Source of the DNA: Couchioplanes caeruleus
Lineage (GTDB): Bacteria > Actinomycetota > Actinomycetes > Mycobacteriales > Micromonosporaceae
Direction: 5' to 3'
Assembly (NCBI RefSeq): GCF_023499255.1
Contig: NZ_CP092183.1
Span: forward strand, 2,735,501 to 2,799,500
DNA length: 64,000 nucleotides
Program-made: the position numbers and the translations under genes
Shown here: one piece after another, positions 31,879 through 40,529 of the stretch
Layout of the letters: every line of letters begins with the position of its first letter
Numbering within the stretch: position 1 is the stretch's first letter
Notes under the pieces: generated by a model
Databases searched by the model: none
What the model saw: only the letters and a program-made list of their open reading frames with translations
What the model was told of the DNA's origin: nothing

Positions 31879-32842
31879 GGACCTGGGGGCGGATCAGGTC
31901 GTCGTACACGGCCTGGACCGCCTGGTGAGCCTCGGCGGGCAGGGGCGGGAGGCCGGCGGCCGCCGCGTTGCCGCGGGCCTGGTCGCCGTTGCGGGCGCCC
32001 GGGATCACCACGGTCACCGCGGGGTGGTCGAGGATCCAGCGCAGCGCGAACTGGGCCATCGTGGCGCCCTGCGGCACGTACGGGCGGAGCCTGCCCACCG
32101 CCTCGAGGCCGGTGGCGTAGTCGACGCCGGAGAACGTCTCGCCGACGTCGAAGGCCTCGCCGTGGCGGTTGTAATTACGGTGGTCGTCCGCGCTGAAGGT
32201 GGTGTTCTCGTCGTAACGGCCGGACAGCAGTCCCGAGGCCAGGGGCACGCGGGCGATGATGCCCACCCCCGCCTCCGCCGCCGCGGGCAGGACGCGCTCG
32301 AGCGGCTTGAGGCGCAGGGCGTTGAAGATGATCTGGACGCTGGCTGTGCCGGGGCGGGCGATGGCCGCGAGGGCCTCGTCGACCTTCTCGACGCTGACGC
32401 CGTACGCCGCGATGCGCTTCTCCTGCACGAGGGTGTCGAGCGCGTCGTACACCTCGTCGGTGGAGAAGACCGGGGTGGGCGGGCAGTGCAGCTGGACCAG
32501 GTCGAGGGTCTCCACGCCGAGGTTGGCGCGGGAGCGGTCGGTCCAGGCGCGGAAGTTGTCGAGCGTGTAGTTGCCCGGCTCCTGCGCGACGCGGCGGCCC
32601 ATCTTGGTCGCGATGGTGAGGCCGGGGTGGTCCTTGCGGAAGCTGCCGATGACCTGTTCGCTGCGGCCGTCGCCGTACACGTCGGCGGTGTCGATGAAGG
32701 TCACGCCCGAGCCGACCGCCGCCGCGAGCGTCGCGTGGGCGTCCTCCTCGGTGACCTCTCCCCAGTCGGCGCCGAGCTGCCACGCACCGAGACCGATCAC
32801 TCCGACTTCCCGCCCGAGGCGGCCGAACCTGCGCTTTTCCAC
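31865..32842 (-). CDS. Aldo/keto reductase
   Basis: A 325-residue TIM-barrel oxidoreductase, starting at GTG 32842 (VEKRRFGRLGREVGVIGLG); the open frame to 32911 lies over the divergent promoter. The catalytic tetrad is visible: Asp and Tyr in FIDTADVYGDGRSE, Lys in TIATKMGRR and His in LDLVQLHCPP. The NADPH-binding end is VIPGARNGDQARGNAAA. The sequence is closest in style to the general bacterial AKR group, such as YajO/YhdN. Substrate unknown. It is divergent from a methyltransferase with a 67-bp gap. Confidence 0.9.
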   Translation of the reverse strand: MEKRRFGRLGREVGVIGLGAWQLGADWGEVTEEDAHATLAAAVGSGVTFIDTADVYGDGRSEQVIGSFRKDHPGLTIATKMGRRVAQEPGNYTLDNFRAWTDRSRANLGVETLDLVQLHCPPTPVFSTDEVYDALDTLVQEKRIAAYGVSVEKVDEALAAIARPGTASVQIIFNALRLKPLERVLPAAAEAGVGIIARVPLASGLLSGRYDENTTFSADDHRNYNRHGEAFDVGETFSGVDYATGLEAVGRLRPYVPQGATMAQFALRWILDHPAVTVVIPGARNGDQARGNAAAAGLPPLPAEAHQAVQAVYDDLIRPQVHDRW

Positions 32843-32881
32843 GGGGCCGAGCCTACCGCCCGATGGTACGCTCCCAAAAAA

Positions 32882-32895
32882 GACGTACGTACGGT
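32882..32895. promoter_or_regulatory. Overlapping ACGTACGT palindromes in the divergent promoter
   Basis: GACGTACGTACGG sits directly upstream of the methyltransferase ribosome site (GGAGGAG), in the short gap between the two divergent genes. It could be a shared operator, but GTAC is frequent throughout this genome, which weakens the case. Confidence 0.3.
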
Positions 32896-32909
32896 TTGGA
32901 GGAGCGGTC

Positions 32910-33677
32910 ATGTGGGATCCCGCCGTCTACCACCGCTACGGCACCGAGCGTTCGCGCCCCTTCTTCGACCTCGTCGCCCGCATCGGTGCGGAGGCCCCGC
33001 GCGAGGTCGCCGACCTCGGCTGCGGATCCGGCGAGCTGACCGCGACCCTGGCGCAGCGCTGGCCGGGCGCGCGGATCGCCGGTGTCGACTCGTCGCCCGA
33101 GATGATCGCCACGGCCTCGGCGCTGGGTGCGTCGGCCGAGTTCCAGGTCGCTGACCTGGCCGGATGGCGTCCGGGACCGGAGACCGACGTCGTCGTCACC
33201 AACGCCGCCCTGCAGTGGGTACCGGGACATCGGGAGCTGATCAGCACGTGGGCACGCGAGCTGCCCGCCGGCGCCTGGTTCGCCATGCAGGTGCCGGGCA
33301 ACTTCGACGCGCCGTCGCACCGGTTGCTGCGGAAGGTGGCGCGCAGTGAGCCGTACGCGGCCGCGGCCGGCGACGTGGTGCGGGAGGCGCCCGTCGACGA
33401 CGCCGTGGACTACGCGGCCCGGCTGCTCGAGGCCGGCGCCCGGGTGGACGCGTGGGAGACGACGTACGTGCACCTGCTGCCCGCGACCGGCGAGGACCAC
33501 CCGGTGCTGCGCTGGATGGAGGGCACCGCCCTGCGCCCGGTCCGGGCGGCCCTCGACGACACGGCCTGGCGGACCTTCCGGGTCACGCTGAACGCGGAGC
33601 TCGCCGCGGTCTACCCTGCCCGGAGCGGACACGTGGCGTTCCCGTTCCGCCGGATCTTCGTGGTGGCGCAACTCTAG
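32910..33677 (+). CDS. Trans-aconitate 2-methyltransferase-like SAM-dependent methyltransferase
   Basis: A 255-residue class I methyltransferase from ATG 32910 with TTTGGAGGAG upstream. It begins MWDPAVYHRYGTERSRPFFDLVARI, the pattern of Tam enzymes; SAM motif I is VADLGCGSGELTATLAQ, the acidic residue of motif II is in IAGVDSSPEMI, and the post-I segment is NAALQWVPGHREL. The known Tam reaction is methyl-ester formation on trans-aconitate, which relieves inhibition of aconitase. The gene is 9 bp ahead of the deaminase and co-directional. Confidence 0.88.
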   Translation: MWDPAVYHRYGTERSRPFFDLVARIGAEAPREVADLGCGSGELTATLAQRWPGARIAGVDSSPEMIATASALGASAEFQVADLAGWRPGPETDVVVTNAALQWVPGHRELISTWARELPAGAWFAMQVPGNFDAPSHRLLRKVARSEPYAAAAGDVVREAPVDDAVDYAARLLEAGARVDAWETTYVHLLPATGEDHPVLRWMEGTALRPVRAALDDTAWRTFRVTLNAELAAVYPARSGHVAFPFRRIFVVAQL

Positions 33678-33686
33678 GGGGAGCAA

Positions 33687-34712
33687 GTGACCGAGCTGGC
33701 GTCGTTCATCGCCGGACTGCCGAAGGCGGAGCTGCACGTGCACCACGTCGGCTCGGCGTCGCCGCGCATCGTCGCGGAGCTGGCCGCCCGGCACGAGGGC
33801 CAGTCGCCGGTGCCCACCGACCCCGCGGCGCTCGCCGACTACTTCGCGTTCAGCGACTTCGCGCACTTCATCGAGGTGTACCTCACCGTCGTGGACCTCA
33901 TCCGCGACGACGAGGACGTGCGCATGCTGACGTACGAGATCGCCCGGGAGCTGGCCCGCCAGCAGGTGCGCTACGCCGAGCTGACCATCACGCCGTACTC
34001 GCACGTGCGGCGCGGCATCCCCGCGCCGGCGTTCTGCGCGGCCATCGAGGACGCCCGTACGGGCGCGGCCCGCGACTTCGGCATCGAGCTGAACTGGTGC
34101 TTCGACATCCCGGGCGAGGCGGGGCTGCCCGCCGCCGAGGAGACGCTGCGCATCGCGCTGGAGGAACGGCCGGACGGGCTGGTCAGCTTCGGCCTCGGCG
34201 GCCCCGAGGTGGGCGTGCCGCGGCCGCAGTTCAAGCCGTACTTCGACAAGGCCCGGGCGGCCGGGCTGCACAGCGTCCCGCACGCCGGGGAGACCACCGG
34301 GCCGCAGACGATCTGGGACGCGCTGCGCGACCTCGGCGCCGAGCGCATCGGGCACGGCATCGCCGCCGCGCAGGACCCGCAGCTCATGGCGTACCTGGCC
34401 GAGCACCGGATCCCGCTGGAGGTGTGCCCGACCTCGAACGTGCGCACCCGGGCGGTGCCCGTGATCGACGAGCACCCGCTGCCGGCGCTGGTGGCCGCGG
34501 GCGTGCCCGTCACGATCAACTCCGACGACCCGCCGATGTTCGGCACCACGCTCGAGGAGGAGTACGCCGTGGCGGCGCACCTGCTCGGCCTGGACGCCGC
34601 CGGGGTCGCCGGGCTGGCCCGGGCCGCGGTGGACGCGTCCTTCCTGCCGGCCGCCGGCAAGGACCGGCTGCTGGCAGAGATCGACACGTACGCGGCCGCG
34701 GCCGCGGAGTAG
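33687..34712 (+). CDS. Adenosine-deaminase-family amidohydrolase
   Basis: A 341-residue purine deaminase fold enzyme from GTG 33687 (ribosome site GGGGGAG). All metal and catalytic residues are present: HVH in KAELHVHHVGSASP, the Glu of HAGE in VPHAGETTGP, the His of ERIGHGI and the Asp pair in INSDDPPMFG. However, the first motif reads HVHHVGSAS where standard adenosine deaminases have HLHLEGT or HVHLDG, so substrate preference may differ. It probably deaminates a purine nucleoside or a related compound. The gene follows the methyltransferase in one operon. Confidence 0.88.
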   Translation: MTELASFIAGLPKAELHVHHVGSASPRIVAELAARHEGQSPVPTDPAALADYFAFSDFAHFIEVYLTVVDLIRDDEDVRMLTYEIARELARQQVRYAELTITPYSHVRRGIPAPAFCAAIEDARTGAARDFGIELNWCFDIPGEAGLPAAEETLRIALEERPDGLVSFGLGGPEVGVPRPQFKPYFDKARAAGLHSVPHAGETTGPQTIWDALRDLGAERIGHGIAAAQDPQLMAYLAEHRIPLEVCPTSNVRTRAVPVIDEHPLPALVAAGVPVTINSDDPPMFGTTLEEEYAVAAHLLGLDAAGVAGLARAAVDASFLPAAGKDRLLAEIDTYAAAAAE

Positions 34713-34723
34713 CGGATCGCCGG

Positions 34724-34888
34724 CTAGAAGTGACCCGCGTACAGCGGGTCCTGCCACATCGCCAGCACGGCGAGGATGCCGATCGTCAGGATCGCCACCA
34801 CGCGCACGATGCGGCGCCGGTTGAAGAAGCGGCCGCGCTCGTCGTCCTCGTCGACCTGCGGTTCGGTGCGTACGTCCGTGTCCAGCAT
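34724..34888 (-). CDS. 54-residue single-helix membrane protein
   Basis: From ATG 34888, with GGGAGAGAGACG just upstream, the product is MLDTDVRTEPQVDEDDERGR..., an acidic cytoplasmic start, then RRRIVRVVAILTIGILAVLAMW and a short outside end. An ATG at 34912 overlaps the stop of the large secreted-protein gene (TGATG) and would add 8 residues; the ribosome site favours 34888. It follows that gene on the same strand. Role unknown. It converges on the deaminase with an 11-bp gap. Confidence 0.6.
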   Translation of the reverse strand: MLDTDVRTEPQVDEDDERGRFFNRRRIVRVVAILTIGILAVLAMWQDPLYAGHF

Positions 34889-34911
34889 CGTCTCTCTCCC
34901 TCGCCCGGACA

Positions 34912-37143
34912 TCAGCCGGGCACCGCCGTCCAACTCTGGTGCCTGGCCCCGACCGGCTGCTGCAGCACGAGCATCCGGGCCGGGCCGAAGCGCTGGGCGC
35001 CCACGCCAGCGGCCAGGCCACCGACGTCGGTCCGCAGGCTGAAGCCGTGGTCGGTGGCGAACAACTGCCACCGGCCACTGTCGTTCGTCGTGCAGTCGCC
35101 CTGGACCAGCGGCGCGCCGGCCACCGGGTTGCCGTCCAGCGGGACCACACACTTGCCGGTCGCCCGGGACTGCAGCGAGAAGGAGCCGCCCCCGGCCGGG
35201 ACGAGCTTCCACTGCTGCTGGGCGCCGCCGTCCGCGCCGCCCAGGGTGAGCGGCGTGCCGTTGGCCGTGCGCGCCGCGTACAGGTCGGCCGCACCGCCGG
35301 TCAGCGAGTTCGTCAGCACGAACCACGAGTTCGCGGCGGGCCGGGCCGCGGGCGCCGACTGGGCGGTGCCCTTCGCGGTGTAGCGGTGCCTGGCGTTGCG
35401 GATCGTCACCTGGTACTTGGTGTCCGGGCGCAGGCCGATCAGCCGTGCGCGGGTCGCCACGGTGGTCGCCACGGTGACGCCGTCGACGTCCACCTCGTAC
35501 GTGGCGTCGTGCGCGGCGGCACTCCAGCTGAGGCGCACCGACGTGCTGGTCGGCTCGCGGATCTCCAGGACCGCCTGCGGGACGGCAGCCGTGGCGGCCA
35601 CCGGCGCGACCGCGACGCCCGTCGTGGCCGGCGTGGCCGGCGTCTCCGGGGCGGGGGCGCCGGTCGTCGCCGCGGCCGGCGGCGTCGCGGTGGGCTCGGC
35701 GGGACCGTCCGGGGCGTCGCCGCCGCCGTCGGAGGCGTCGCCCCCGCCGGTCGCGGGCGTCGTGGCGGTCGCGCTGGGGACCGCCGCCTGCGTCGGCGTG
35801 CTCGTCGCGGTGGCGCGCGGCGCGGTCGACGGCTCGGCCGGAAGGTCCTCGGGAGCGTCCGGTACGTCGTCCCCGCCGTCGCTGTGCAGCAGGAAGTCGC
35901 TGCGGGCCACGTTCCAGTTCTCGGCGAGGTAGCTGCCCGGCTTCGGGTTGGTGTTGAAGTAGTCGTCGTGCCCGCAGTCGAGGCGGTTCTCGTGCTGCTT
36001 CGGGCACACCGTACGGATGGCGATGCCGGACCGGTCCGGGCGGCACAGCAGGTCGTGGTCGTCGGTGCAGCTGCCGCCACCGGTGGCGTTGGGGGAGTCC
36101 TGCAGCAGCGCGCCGAGCATGTGCGTGGTCTCCTGCGCGGCCACCACCGAGCCCCAGCATCCGGCGTCGACCCGCCCGTACGACGGCCCGCCGTTGTTGC
36201 GGTTGCCCTGCCCGGGCCGGTCGTCGGCGATGTACGTGCCGATGCCGCAGTACACGTTGGCGTCGGAGAAGATCAGGTACTTGCGGTCGGCGCGGTTGTA
36301 GCCCAGCGTCTGCAGCGCGCCGATGGTCTGCCGGAAGGAGCCGAGCGCGCCCTCCGGCATCTGGACCTCGGCGACGTCCACCCGGCACTCCGGGGTGGTC
36401 ACGTACCGGATGTGCCGGGAGCCGCCGGTCTCGGCCGCGCTCTCGTCGAAGATCCGGTCCACCCCTGCGGCCCACGTACGGATCGAGCCGAGGTAGTCGG
36501 TGTAGCGGCTCGGCGTGCCGAACTCGTGCAGGTAGAGCACCTGGATGCGGTTGCCCGTACGCCCGTCGCCCTCGCAGACCACGTCGTGCGCGCCCATCAC
36601 GAAGTCGGCGTCGCCCGGCGCCGCGTCCGGGATGAGCGCCGGGGCGCCGGGGGAGAGCGAGCTGCCACCCTGGTCGCGCACGATCTCCGCGTCCGGCGGC
36701 ACGGTGCCCGCCTCGCGCCGAGGCTCCCGCGGCTCGGGCACCTTCGCGGTGACCGGGGCGACGTCGCGGCTCACCTTGAGGCCGGCGGGGGCGGGGTCGG
36801 GCCCGTGCGTGCAGGTCTCGTCGTCCAGCTCGTACGACCCCGTGCACAGCGACTTCTCGCCGGCCGCGGCCAGCCCGTCGTAGACCAGCCCCTGACCGCG
36901 GTCGTCGGCGGGCAGGCCGGCGTACGTGATCCGCTCGCGGTCCTGGCCGCCGCAGTCCTGGCCGAGGCCGCCGCAGACGACGCTGGGCCCCACCAGCCCG
37001 CCGATGCCGAGCACGCCGATCCCCAGCAGCACGGGCAGCAGCCGGTACGGGCGCGCGCCCGGGCGGCGCCGGCCGCGGTCGGGCGCCGGGCGCCGCCGCT
37101 GCGGCGCCTCCCCACGAAGCGCGGGCCGTCGGTGCGCGGACAA
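34912..37143 (-). CDS. Secreted protein: degenerate zinc-protease-like domain, fibronectin III, ricin-type lectin
   Basis: A 743-residue exported protein starting at TTG 37143 with AAGGAG 5-6 nt upstream; upstream codons to 37335 lack that support. A basic stretch precedes a membrane/signal helix (YRLLPVLLGIGVLGIGGLVG). The middle resembles actinobacterial secreted metalloproteases with an HExxHxLG motif and a Cys-rich NATGGGSCTDDHDLLC segment, but here the motif reads QETTHMLG. A Pro/Thr/Ala linker, a fibronectin type III domain (EPTSTSVRLSWSAAAHDATY) and a beta-trefoil lectin (QQQWKLVPAGGGSFSLQS, Q-x-W near the end) follow. It probably binds carbohydrate outside the cell. Confidence 0.82.
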   Translation of the reverse strand: MSAHRRPALRGEAPQRRRPAPDRGRRRPGARPYRLLPVLLGIGVLGIGGLVGPSVVCGGLGQDCGGQDRERITYAGLPADDRGQGLVYDGLAAAGEKSLCTGSYELDDETCTHGPDPAPAGLKVSRDVAPVTAKVPEPREPRREAGTVPPDAEIVRDQGGSSLSPGAPALIPDAAPGDADFVMGAHDVVCEGDGRTGNRIQVLYLHEFGTPSRYTDYLGSIRTWAAGVDRIFDESAAETGGSRHIRYVTTPECRVDVAEVQMPEGALGSFRQTIGALQTLGYNRADRKYLIFSDANVYCGIGTYIADDRPGQGNRNNGGPSYGRVDAGCWGSVVAAQETTHMLGALLQDSPNATGGGSCTDDHDLLCRPDRSGIAIRTVCPKQHENRLDCGHDDYFNTNPKPGSYLAENWNVARSDFLLHSDGGDDVPDAPEDLPAEPSTAPRATATSTPTQAAVPSATATTPATGGGDASDGGGDAPDGPAEPTATPPAAATTGAPAPETPATPATTGVAVAPVAATAAVPQAVLEIREPTSTSVRLSWSAAAHDATYEVDVDGVTVATTVATRARLIGLRPDTKYQVTIRNARHRYTAKGTAQSAPAARPAANSWFVLTNSLTGGAADLYAARTANGTPLTLGGADGGAQQQWKLVPAGGGSFSLQSRATGKCVVPLDGNPVAGAPLVQGDCTTNDSGRWQLFATDHGFSLRTDVGGLAAGVGAQRFGPARMLVLQQPVGARHQSWTAVPG

Positions 37144-37166
37144 ATGATCTCCTTGTGCTGCGGGAC

Positions 37167-37205
37167 GCGGTGGGAGGGGGTTATGGGGTGACCACCTCCC
37201 ACCGC
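37167..37205 (-). promoter_or_regulatory. 11-bp stem-loop in the mRNA leader of the secreted protein
   Basis: GCGGTGGGAGG (37167-37177) and CCTCCCACCGC (37195-37205) are perfect inverted arms with a 17-nt loop, beginning 24 nt before the TTG start at 37143 and about 10 nt from the ribosome site. This could control translation or bind a regulator. The remaining leader to 37357 shows no other clear signal. Confidence 0.5.
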
Positions 37206-37357
37206 GCGAAGGCTTCGCCGGCCCGGGGTGTGGGGACGAACTGCGGGCTTCGGGCCGGGAAGCCGGATGGGATCGCCGGTTGAGCGTGCCAGCCCGGGTT
37301 CGCCAGGGGAACGCCCTTAATGCAGATCTAAGCAAGCGTTGTACCGTCCGGGGTAAA

Positions 37358-38782
37358 TCACTCCTCGTCCGTGCGTTGGTGCGGCCATTTGCGCTTCGCC
37401 GGGTCGCGTTCGCGGGCCATCCGGCCCACGAGCCCGAAGCGGCTCGCCTGCTTCGGCGGGGCTTCGGCGTCGGCGAGCAGCATCACCACGCTGGCGCCGC
37501 CCATCGCGGCCCGGGCCAGGCTCACCGAGCCGCCGGCCGCCTGCGCCGCGCGCCGGGCGATGTCCAGCCCGAGACCGGTGGAGCCCTGCTCGCTCTGCCC
37601 GCGCTGCAGCGCCTTCTCCGGGTCGTCGATGCCCGGACCGGCGTCGTCGACACGCAGCGCGACCCAGCCGTCGCGGCGCGAGATGCCGACCTCGAAGGCG
37701 GTGCCCTGCGGCGTGTAGCGGAAGACGTTGCCGAGGACGGCGTCGAGCGCGGCGGCCAGCTCCGTGCGGGCCACCGGCACGGGGATGCGCAGCTGCGCGC
37801 CGACGACGCGGTACTGCCTGTTCTGGTCGCCGGCCAGCGCGGACCAGAAGACCATGCGGTCGCGGACCACCTCGGCGGCGTCGCACAGGCCCTCCTCCGG
37901 GGCCTCCGCGACCTGCGCCGCGACCGCCGCGCGGGTGGTGTTGATGAGCTGGTCGACCTCGCCCTCGAGCGTGACGATGGCCTGCCGGATGCGCCGGATG
38001 CCGCGCCGGCGGTCGACCTCCTGGGCGGTCAGGTCGATGATCTGCGTGTCGTCGGGGTCCAGCGCCTCGGCGTCCAGGCGCAGCACGGTCAGCGGCGTCC
38101 GCAGGCGGTGCGACAGGTCGGCGACCAGCTCGCGTTCGCTCGTGCGGGAGGTGACGAGGCGGTCGGCCATGCGGTTGAACGCGTACCCGGCCTCGGCGAG
38201 CTCGCGCGGGCCCGAGGGCTGGATGCGCACGCCGAGGTCGCCGCCGCCGACGGCCATCGCCGCGTGCACGAGGTTGCGCACCGAGTCCACCGCGCCGCGC
38301 GCCAGCCGGTCGACGACGATCACCGAGCCGATGACCAGGCCCAGCATGATGCCGAGCAGGATCCACCAGTCGCGGGCCGTGCCCTCGCCCAGCTGGGAGT
38401 CGGGCACGAAGACCTCGACCACCGACGTCTTCTGACCCACCGTCACGGGCTGCAACCGGACGATGCCGCCGGCGACGTCGACCTCGGCCGGCTCGGTGCC
38501 GTGGGCGACGGACACCAGCTTCTCGGCCGGCACCCGGCTGTCCTGCGTGGTGCCGGGCGCGTGCACGACCGGGTCGCCGCCGGCCGCCTTCAGCGCGGCC
38601 TCCAGCCCTTTCCTGCCCGCGCCGGCCTCGAGCGCGCCGGCCACGATCGCGCTGCGCTGCCCGGCCGCGGCCATGGCGGTGTCACGGTGGTCCGCCCGCA
38701 GTTCCCACCCCAGCGGGATGAGGAAAGCGAGTGCGGCGATGGCGGTGGTGGCTGCGCTGACCCATGCCAGCCGCGCCCTCAG
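37358..38782 (-). CDS. Sensor histidine kinase (OmpR-partner type)
   Basis: About 474 residues. The likely start is CTG at 38782, which overlaps the stop of the regulator gene as CTGA in the way ATGA/GTGA pairs do; the frame is open to ATG 38923, but that would overlap the regulator by 145 nt. A first membrane helix is followed by an outside sensor, a second helix (WWILLGIMLGLVIGSVIVV), a HAMP region, the His box ERELVADLSHRLRTPLTVLRL and the ATPase motifs (LGNVFRYTPQG, VDDAGPGID, STGLGLDIARR). It phosphorylates the co-encoded regulator. Signal unknown. Confidence 0.87.
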   Translation of the reverse strand: MRARLAWVSAATTAIAALAFLIPLGWELRADHRDTAMAAAGQRSAIVAGALEAGAGRKGLEAALKAAGGDPVVHAPGTTQDSRVPAEKLVSVAHGTEPAEVDVAGGIVRLQPVTVGQKTSVVEVFVPDSQLGEGTARDWWILLGIMLGLVIGSVIVVDRLARGAVDSVRNLVHAAMAVGGGDLGVRIQPSGPRELAEAGYAFNRMADRLVTSRTSERELVADLSHRLRTPLTVLRLDAEALDPDDTQIIDLTAQEVDRRRGIRRIRQAIVTLEGEVDQLINTTRAAVAAQVAEAPEEGLCDAAEVVRDRMVFWSALAGDQNRQYRVVGAQLRIPVPVARTELAAALDAVLGNVFRYTPQGTAFEVGISRRDGWVALRVDDAGPGIDDPEKALQRGQSEQGSTGLGLDIARRAAQAAGGSVSLARAAMGGASVVMLLADAEAPPKQASRFGLVGRMARERDPAKRKWPHQRTDEE

Positions 38783-39468
38783 TCCGGGGCCACCAACCGG
38801 AATCCGACTCCCCGCACGGTGCGCAGGTAACGAGGCTTCGCCGCGGATTCGCCCAGTTTCCGACGGAGCCAGTACAGATGCACGTCGATCGTCTGGTCCT
38901 CGCCGACTGACGGCTGTCGCCATACCTCCTCCAACAGCTCACGACGGGACACCACCCGGCCCGGCCGCGCGGCCAGGTAGGCGAGCAGATCGAATTCCTT
39001 GCGGGTCAGGGCCAGCGGCTGGTCCCCGAGGCTGGCGCTGCGCTCGCCGATGTCGACGCGCAACTCGCCCACCTCGTGCACGGCGGGCTGCGCCGTGCGG
39101 CTCGCCCGCCCGACGCGGCGCAGCACCGTGGTGATCCGCGCGTCGAGGTGGGCGCCGGTGAACGGCTTGACCATGTAGTCGTCGGCGCCGGCGCGCAGCA
39201 GCCGCACGACGGTCTGCTCGTCGTCGCGCGCCGTCGCGATGATGATCGGCACGTCGGTGATGCCGCGCAGCATCCGCAGCGCGTCCGAGCCGTCCAGGTC
39301 GGGCAGCCCGAGGTCGAGCACCACCAGGTCGGGGGTCTCCGCGGCGACGCGGCGGAGAGCGTCGAGAGCCGTTCCGACGGCGTGCACGGCGTGCCCCCGG
39401 TCGGCCAGCGACCGCAGCATCGCACCGCGCACGACGTGGTCGTCCTCGACGAGCAACACCGTGGCCAT
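38779..39468 (-). CDS. OmpR/PhoB-family response regulator
   Basis: A 229-residue regulator from ATG 39468 (MATVLLVEDDHVVRGAML). Receiver: acidic pair in VEDD, phospho-acceptor Asp in DLVVLDLGLPDLDG, conserved Lys in YMVKPFTGAHL. Winged-helix DNA-binding domain: SLGDQPLALTRKEFDLLAYL, GRVVSRRELLEEVW, DQTIDVHLYWLRRKLGE and RTVRGVGFRL. It is co-transcribed and probably translationally coupled with the kinase (4-nt overlap). The controlled genes are not evident; the neighbours are a secreted lectin-like protein and an ADP-ribosylhydrolase. Confidence 0.93.
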   Translation of the reverse strand: MATVLLVEDDHVVRGAMLRSLADRGHAVHAVGTALDALRRVAAETPDLVVLDLGLPDLDGSDALRMLRGITDVPIIIATARDDEQTVVRLLRAGADDYMVKPFTGAHLDARITTVLRRVGRASRTAQPAVHEVGELRVDIGERSASLGDQPLALTRKEFDLLAYLAARPGRVVSRRELLEEVWRQPSVGEDQTIDVHLYWLRRKLGESAAKPRYLRTVRGVGFRLVAPD

Positions 39469-39570
39469 GCGAAGAAGGTACTGCCCTTGGCAAGATAGAC
39501 CGAATCCGTCATTCAGCGGCGTCTCTCGGTCACGGAGTGTCACGACTGGCGCGTTAGGATTCCGGTACCG

Positions 39571-40470
39571 ATGTCATTCACTCTCTTTCCCGACACCCGC
39601 GCGGCGCTCGCCGCCGACAGCCTCACCGGACTCTCCGTGGGCGACGCTTTCGGCGCCCAGTACTTCGTCCCCGGCATGCGGCCGGGGACCGTCCCGCCGC
39701 CACCGTGGCCGTGGACCGACGACACCGAGGAAGCCTGCTGCCTGGTCGCGGCGCTGACCGGCGGTGACGACGCCGGCCTCGACCGGGACCGGTTCGCCGC
39801 GCTGCTCGGGCGGCACTTCGACCCCTACCGGGGCTACGGCCCGGGCGCCGTCGTCATGCTCCGCCAGATCCGCGAGGGCACGCCGTGGCCGATCGCCGCG
39901 GCGGCTGCCTTCGACGGGCAGGGCTCGGCCGGCAACGGCGCGGCGATGCGGGCCGCCCCGCTGGGCGCCTGGCACGCCGACTCGCCGGCCCGGGCCGCCG
40001 CGCAGGGCGCGCTGGCCGCCGAGGTGACGCACGCGCACCCCGAGGGGATCGCCGGTGGCGTCGCGGTCACCGTCGCCGCATCGGTGGCGGCCGCCGCACG
40101 GCTGGAGGGCGGCCCGGTGGACCTGCTCGGCGCGGTGCTCGCGCACGTCCCGCACAGCCGGGTGCGCGAGGGGCTGGTCGCCGCCACGCGGATCCGGTCG
40201 GCGCAGGAGGCGGCGTACGAGCTCGGCACCGGCACCCGGGCCATGGCGCAGGACTCGGTGCCGTTCGCGCTGTGGGTGGCGGCGCACCACCTCGGCGACT
40301 ACCGGGGCGCGGTCGAGGCGTGCGTGGCCGCGGGCGGTGACATGGACACCACGGCCGCGATGGCCGGCGGTGTGGTCGCCGCCCACACCGGCGCCGGCGG
40401 CGTACCGGCCGAGTGGATCACCGCGCGTGAACCGCTGCCCGAGTGGGTGACCGCGTCGCGCGAAGCCTGA
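39571..40470 (+). CDS. ADP-ribosylglycohydrolase family protein
   Basis: A 299-residue DraG/ARH-fold enzyme. The metal-binding residues are visible: WTDDTEEACC (Thr-Asp-Asp), then the late GGDMDTTAAMAGGVVAAHTG with the Asp-x-Asp-Thr motif. The Gly/Asn-rich GSAGNGAAMRAAPLG is also typical. By family it removes ADP-ribose from proteins or small molecules using two magnesium ions; the substrate here is unknown. A TAGGAT box lies 10 nt before ATG 39571. Composition is normal for the genome. Confidence 0.9.
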   Translation: MSFTLFPDTRAALAADSLTGLSVGDAFGAQYFVPGMRPGTVPPPPWPWTDDTEEACCLVAALTGGDDAGLDRDRFAALLGRHFDPYRGYGPGAVVMLRQIREGTPWPIAAAAAFDGQGSAGNGAAMRAAPLGAWHADSPARAAAQGALAAEVTHAHPEGIAGGVAVTVAASVAAAARLEGGPVDLLGAVLAHVPHSRVREGLVAATRIRSAQEAAYELGTGTRAMAQDSVPFALWVAAHHLGDYRGAVEACVAAGGDMDTTAAMAGGVVAAHTGAGGVPAEWITAREPLPEWVTASREA

Positions 40471-40529
40471 CCGGGGCGACCTACTAGCATCGCCTGAGGA
40501 ATCCGCTCGTCGACTGAAGGAGAACCACC

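Noticed and set aside
32882..32895. Strong operator call for the GACGTACGTACGG element
   Set aside because: GTAC-containing palindromes are frequent throughout this DNA, so the match alone carries little weight; kept only as a low-confidence feature.
40471..40529. T-box leader for thrS
   Set aside because: The gap is only 59 nt with a promoter-like TAGCAT inside it, too short for a T-box.
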